From an uncultured Collinsella sp. (GTDB lineage: Bacteria > Actinomycetota > Coriobacteriia > Coriobacteriales > Coriobacteriaceae), in the NCBI GenBank assembly GCA_900754435.1, contig CAAECT010000213.1, forward strand, positions 1 to 5,521: a stretch of DNA of 5,521 bases. The letters run 5' to 3'. Below are positions 4,215-5,521 of the stretch, in pieces. Position numbers and translations under genes: made by a program. Numbering within the stretch: position 1 is the first letter of the stretch; the number at the start of each line of letters is the position of its first letter. Under the pieces are notes generated by a model. The model was not told the DNA's origin and did no database searches. It saw nothing but the letters and a program-made list of their open reading frames with translations.

Positions 4215-5521
4215 CTACTTCAGCTCAGGCCAATAGCCCTTGTTCGCCTCGATCATGTCGTCCAAGACTTCCTTAGCCACGCGCGCTGAGGGAATCGTGC
4301 GATTGAGGGTGAAGGCCTCGAGTGCCTTCTGGTAGGAGCCCTCGATAACGGCCTCGACCACAAGGCCCTCGCAGGCATCCTGCTGCTCGATAAGGCCCTT
4401 GTAGAAGCGGGGAATCTTCCCGACGCGGACCGGTTCGGCTCCTCGATCGGTGATGTACGCCGGAATCTCGACGGTCGCGTCGTCCGAGAGATTCTCGATT
4501 GCGCCATTATTGGGCACAATCACCAGCTGGCGATGGCGCAAATCCTTCGCCAGGGACTTGACGACATCGACAATGAACCTGCCGTGGACGCCTACGTAGA
4601 ACTGCGTGAGATCGACCTTTTCACCGCGCTTAAGCGCCGCAGATGCGTCGAAGATACGCTTTTCGCGGCCGTTTACGACCTGCATGCCACGCGTGTTATT
4701 GATGTCCATGTACTCCACGCAGGCATCGGGCAACAGGTAATACTGGTAATAGGTGTTGGGGAGGTAATCCTGGAATAGCGTAGAAATCGTTGCCGCATTC
4801 TTGAAGGTGTGGGCCCAGTCTGGGTCCTTTACCAATGCGTCATTGAGGCTTGCCTCGGAAATGTAACCGTACTTACGCACGTGCTCTTTGAGCTTGTCCG
4901 TAACGTCGACGCCCTTGCAGCGTACGCTGGTATACCACCCAAAGTGATTGAGGCCAAAGTAGTCGACTTCAATGTCGTCGAGTTCGCAGCCCAAAATCTC
5001 CGCCATGCGGGCTTCAATCTCTACCGGCATATCGCAGATGTCGAGAATGCGAGCGTTTGGACGCAGCTTGTGCATCGCCTTGGCTACGATGGCAGCGGGG
5101 TTAGAGTAGTTGACGATCCAGTAGTCCTTGCAGGCGTACTCCTCGCAGAAATCGACAAGCTCGCACATGGGGAAGATGGTCCTCATGCCATAGGCCATGC
5201 CACCTGCTCCGCAGGTCTCTTGGCCGACTACGCCATGGCGCAGGCTGATCTGCTCATCCTGGATACGCATCTTGAGCCCGCCCACGCGCATCTGCGCCAT
5301 AACAAAGTTCGCATCTGTAAACGCCTCTTTGGGGTCGACGGTTACATGCAAGGGGATCTCGGGGGCAAGGTCATCGATAACTGCCTTAACCACCACAGCG
5401 ACCGTGTCCTGGCGTTCCTTGTCGATGTCATAGAGCCAAAGCTCACGAATCCCCAGTTCGTCCTTTTGATCAATCAGGTCTTTGACGATACCGGCGGTAT
5501 GGGTGCTGCCGCCGCCGCAGA
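4215..5521 (-). CDS. glvA: 6-phospho-alpha-glucosidase, glycoside hydrolase family 4 (5' partial)
   Basis: GH4 6-phospho-alpha-glucosidases use NAD+ and a divalent metal such as Mn2+ to split maltose-6'-phosphate and related phosphosugars through a redox-elimination mechanism. The frame stays open to the right edge and gives 434 residues. The first visible ones are CGGGSTHTAG, the Rossmann NAD-binding loop, so only about ten N-terminal residues are missing. Following motifs (visible numbering) are VGQETCGAGG (98-107), NYSNPAA (137-143), CDMP (162-165), GLNHFGW (189-195), LPNTYYQYY (253-261) and NNGAIENL (337-344). By comparison with B. subtilis GlvA, Cys162 and His192 are the metal ligands, Asp163 the acid, and a tyrosine in LPNTYYQYY the base. 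CDMP marks the alpha-specific branch; the beta enzymes carry CNVP. The usual CGPGG has Ala for Pro. The GTG at 5394-5396 is internal, since the NAD motif lies upstream of it. The transport system is not visible. Confidence 0.93.
   Translation of the reverse strand, partial: CGGGSTHTAGIVKDLIDQKDELGIRELWLYDIDKERQDTVAVVVKAVIDDLAPEIPLHVTVDPKEAFTDANFVMAQMRVGGLKMRIQDEQISLRHGVVGQETCGAGGMAYGMRTIFPMCELVDFCEEYACKDYWIVNYSNPAAIVAKAMHKLRPNARILDICDMPVEIEARMAEILGCELDDIEVDYFGLNHFGWYTSVRCKGVDVTDKLKEHVRKYGYISEASLNDALVKDPDWAHTFKNAATISTLFQDYLPNTYYQYYLLPDACVEYMDINNTRGMQVVNGREKRIFDASAALKRGEKVDLTQFYVGVHGRFIVDVVKSLAKDLRHRQLVIVPNNGAIENLSDDATVEIPAYITDRGAEPVRVGKIPRFYKGLIEQQDACEGLVVEAVIEGSYQKALEAFTLNRTIPSARVAKEVLDDMIEANKGYWPELK

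Noticed and set aside
5394..5396. GTG as the start of the glucosidase gene
   Set aside because: The frame continues upstream through the NAD-binding GGGSTHTAG motif to the window edge, so this codon is internal.

Overview
The window looks like chromosome from a moderately GC-rich gut actinobacterium, most likely a Collinsella-like member of the Coriobacteriia. That placement is inference from the style of the proteins and the mixed base composition; I could not run a search. It holds four substantial protein genes (one cut by the window edge), the tail of a fifth, and one tRNA gene.

Left part (1-2421). A reading frame running in from the left edge ends at 93 and matches the C-terminal domain of biotin-protein ligase (BirA). 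A 16-bp hairpin follows. A DUF4143-type AAA+ ATPase gene (346-1542, +) comes next, with two copies of a 41-43 bp palindrome before it and one just after its stop codon. Beyond it, on the opposite strand, is coaX, type III pantothenate kinase (1648-2421, -). birA and coaX are both cofactor genes that often lie near each other. The ATPase and its palindromes therefore look like a cassette set between two housekeeping genes that would otherwise be convergent neighbours. This is the most interesting part of the window.

Middle (2422-3283). A 196-bp divergent intergenic region holds a good promoter for an initiator tRNA-fMet gene (2618-2694), which ends in a textbook intrinsic terminator. About 540 bp without a convincing gene follows. 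It contains a tandem 11-bp repeat, a chain of overlapping inverted repeats, two GC-rich hairpins and a short open frame that may be gene debris.

Right part (3284-5521). A MurR/RpiR-family sugar-phosphate regulator (+) converges on a family 4 glycosidase (-), with a shared hairpin between them. The glycosidase carries the CDMP signature of 6-phospho-alpha-glucosidases. It lacks only about ten N-terminal residues at the right edge. Together they suggest a locus for maltose-type sugars that enter through a phosphotransferase system (PTS) as 6-phosphates, with the regulator sensing a phosphorylated sugar. The transporter is not in the window.
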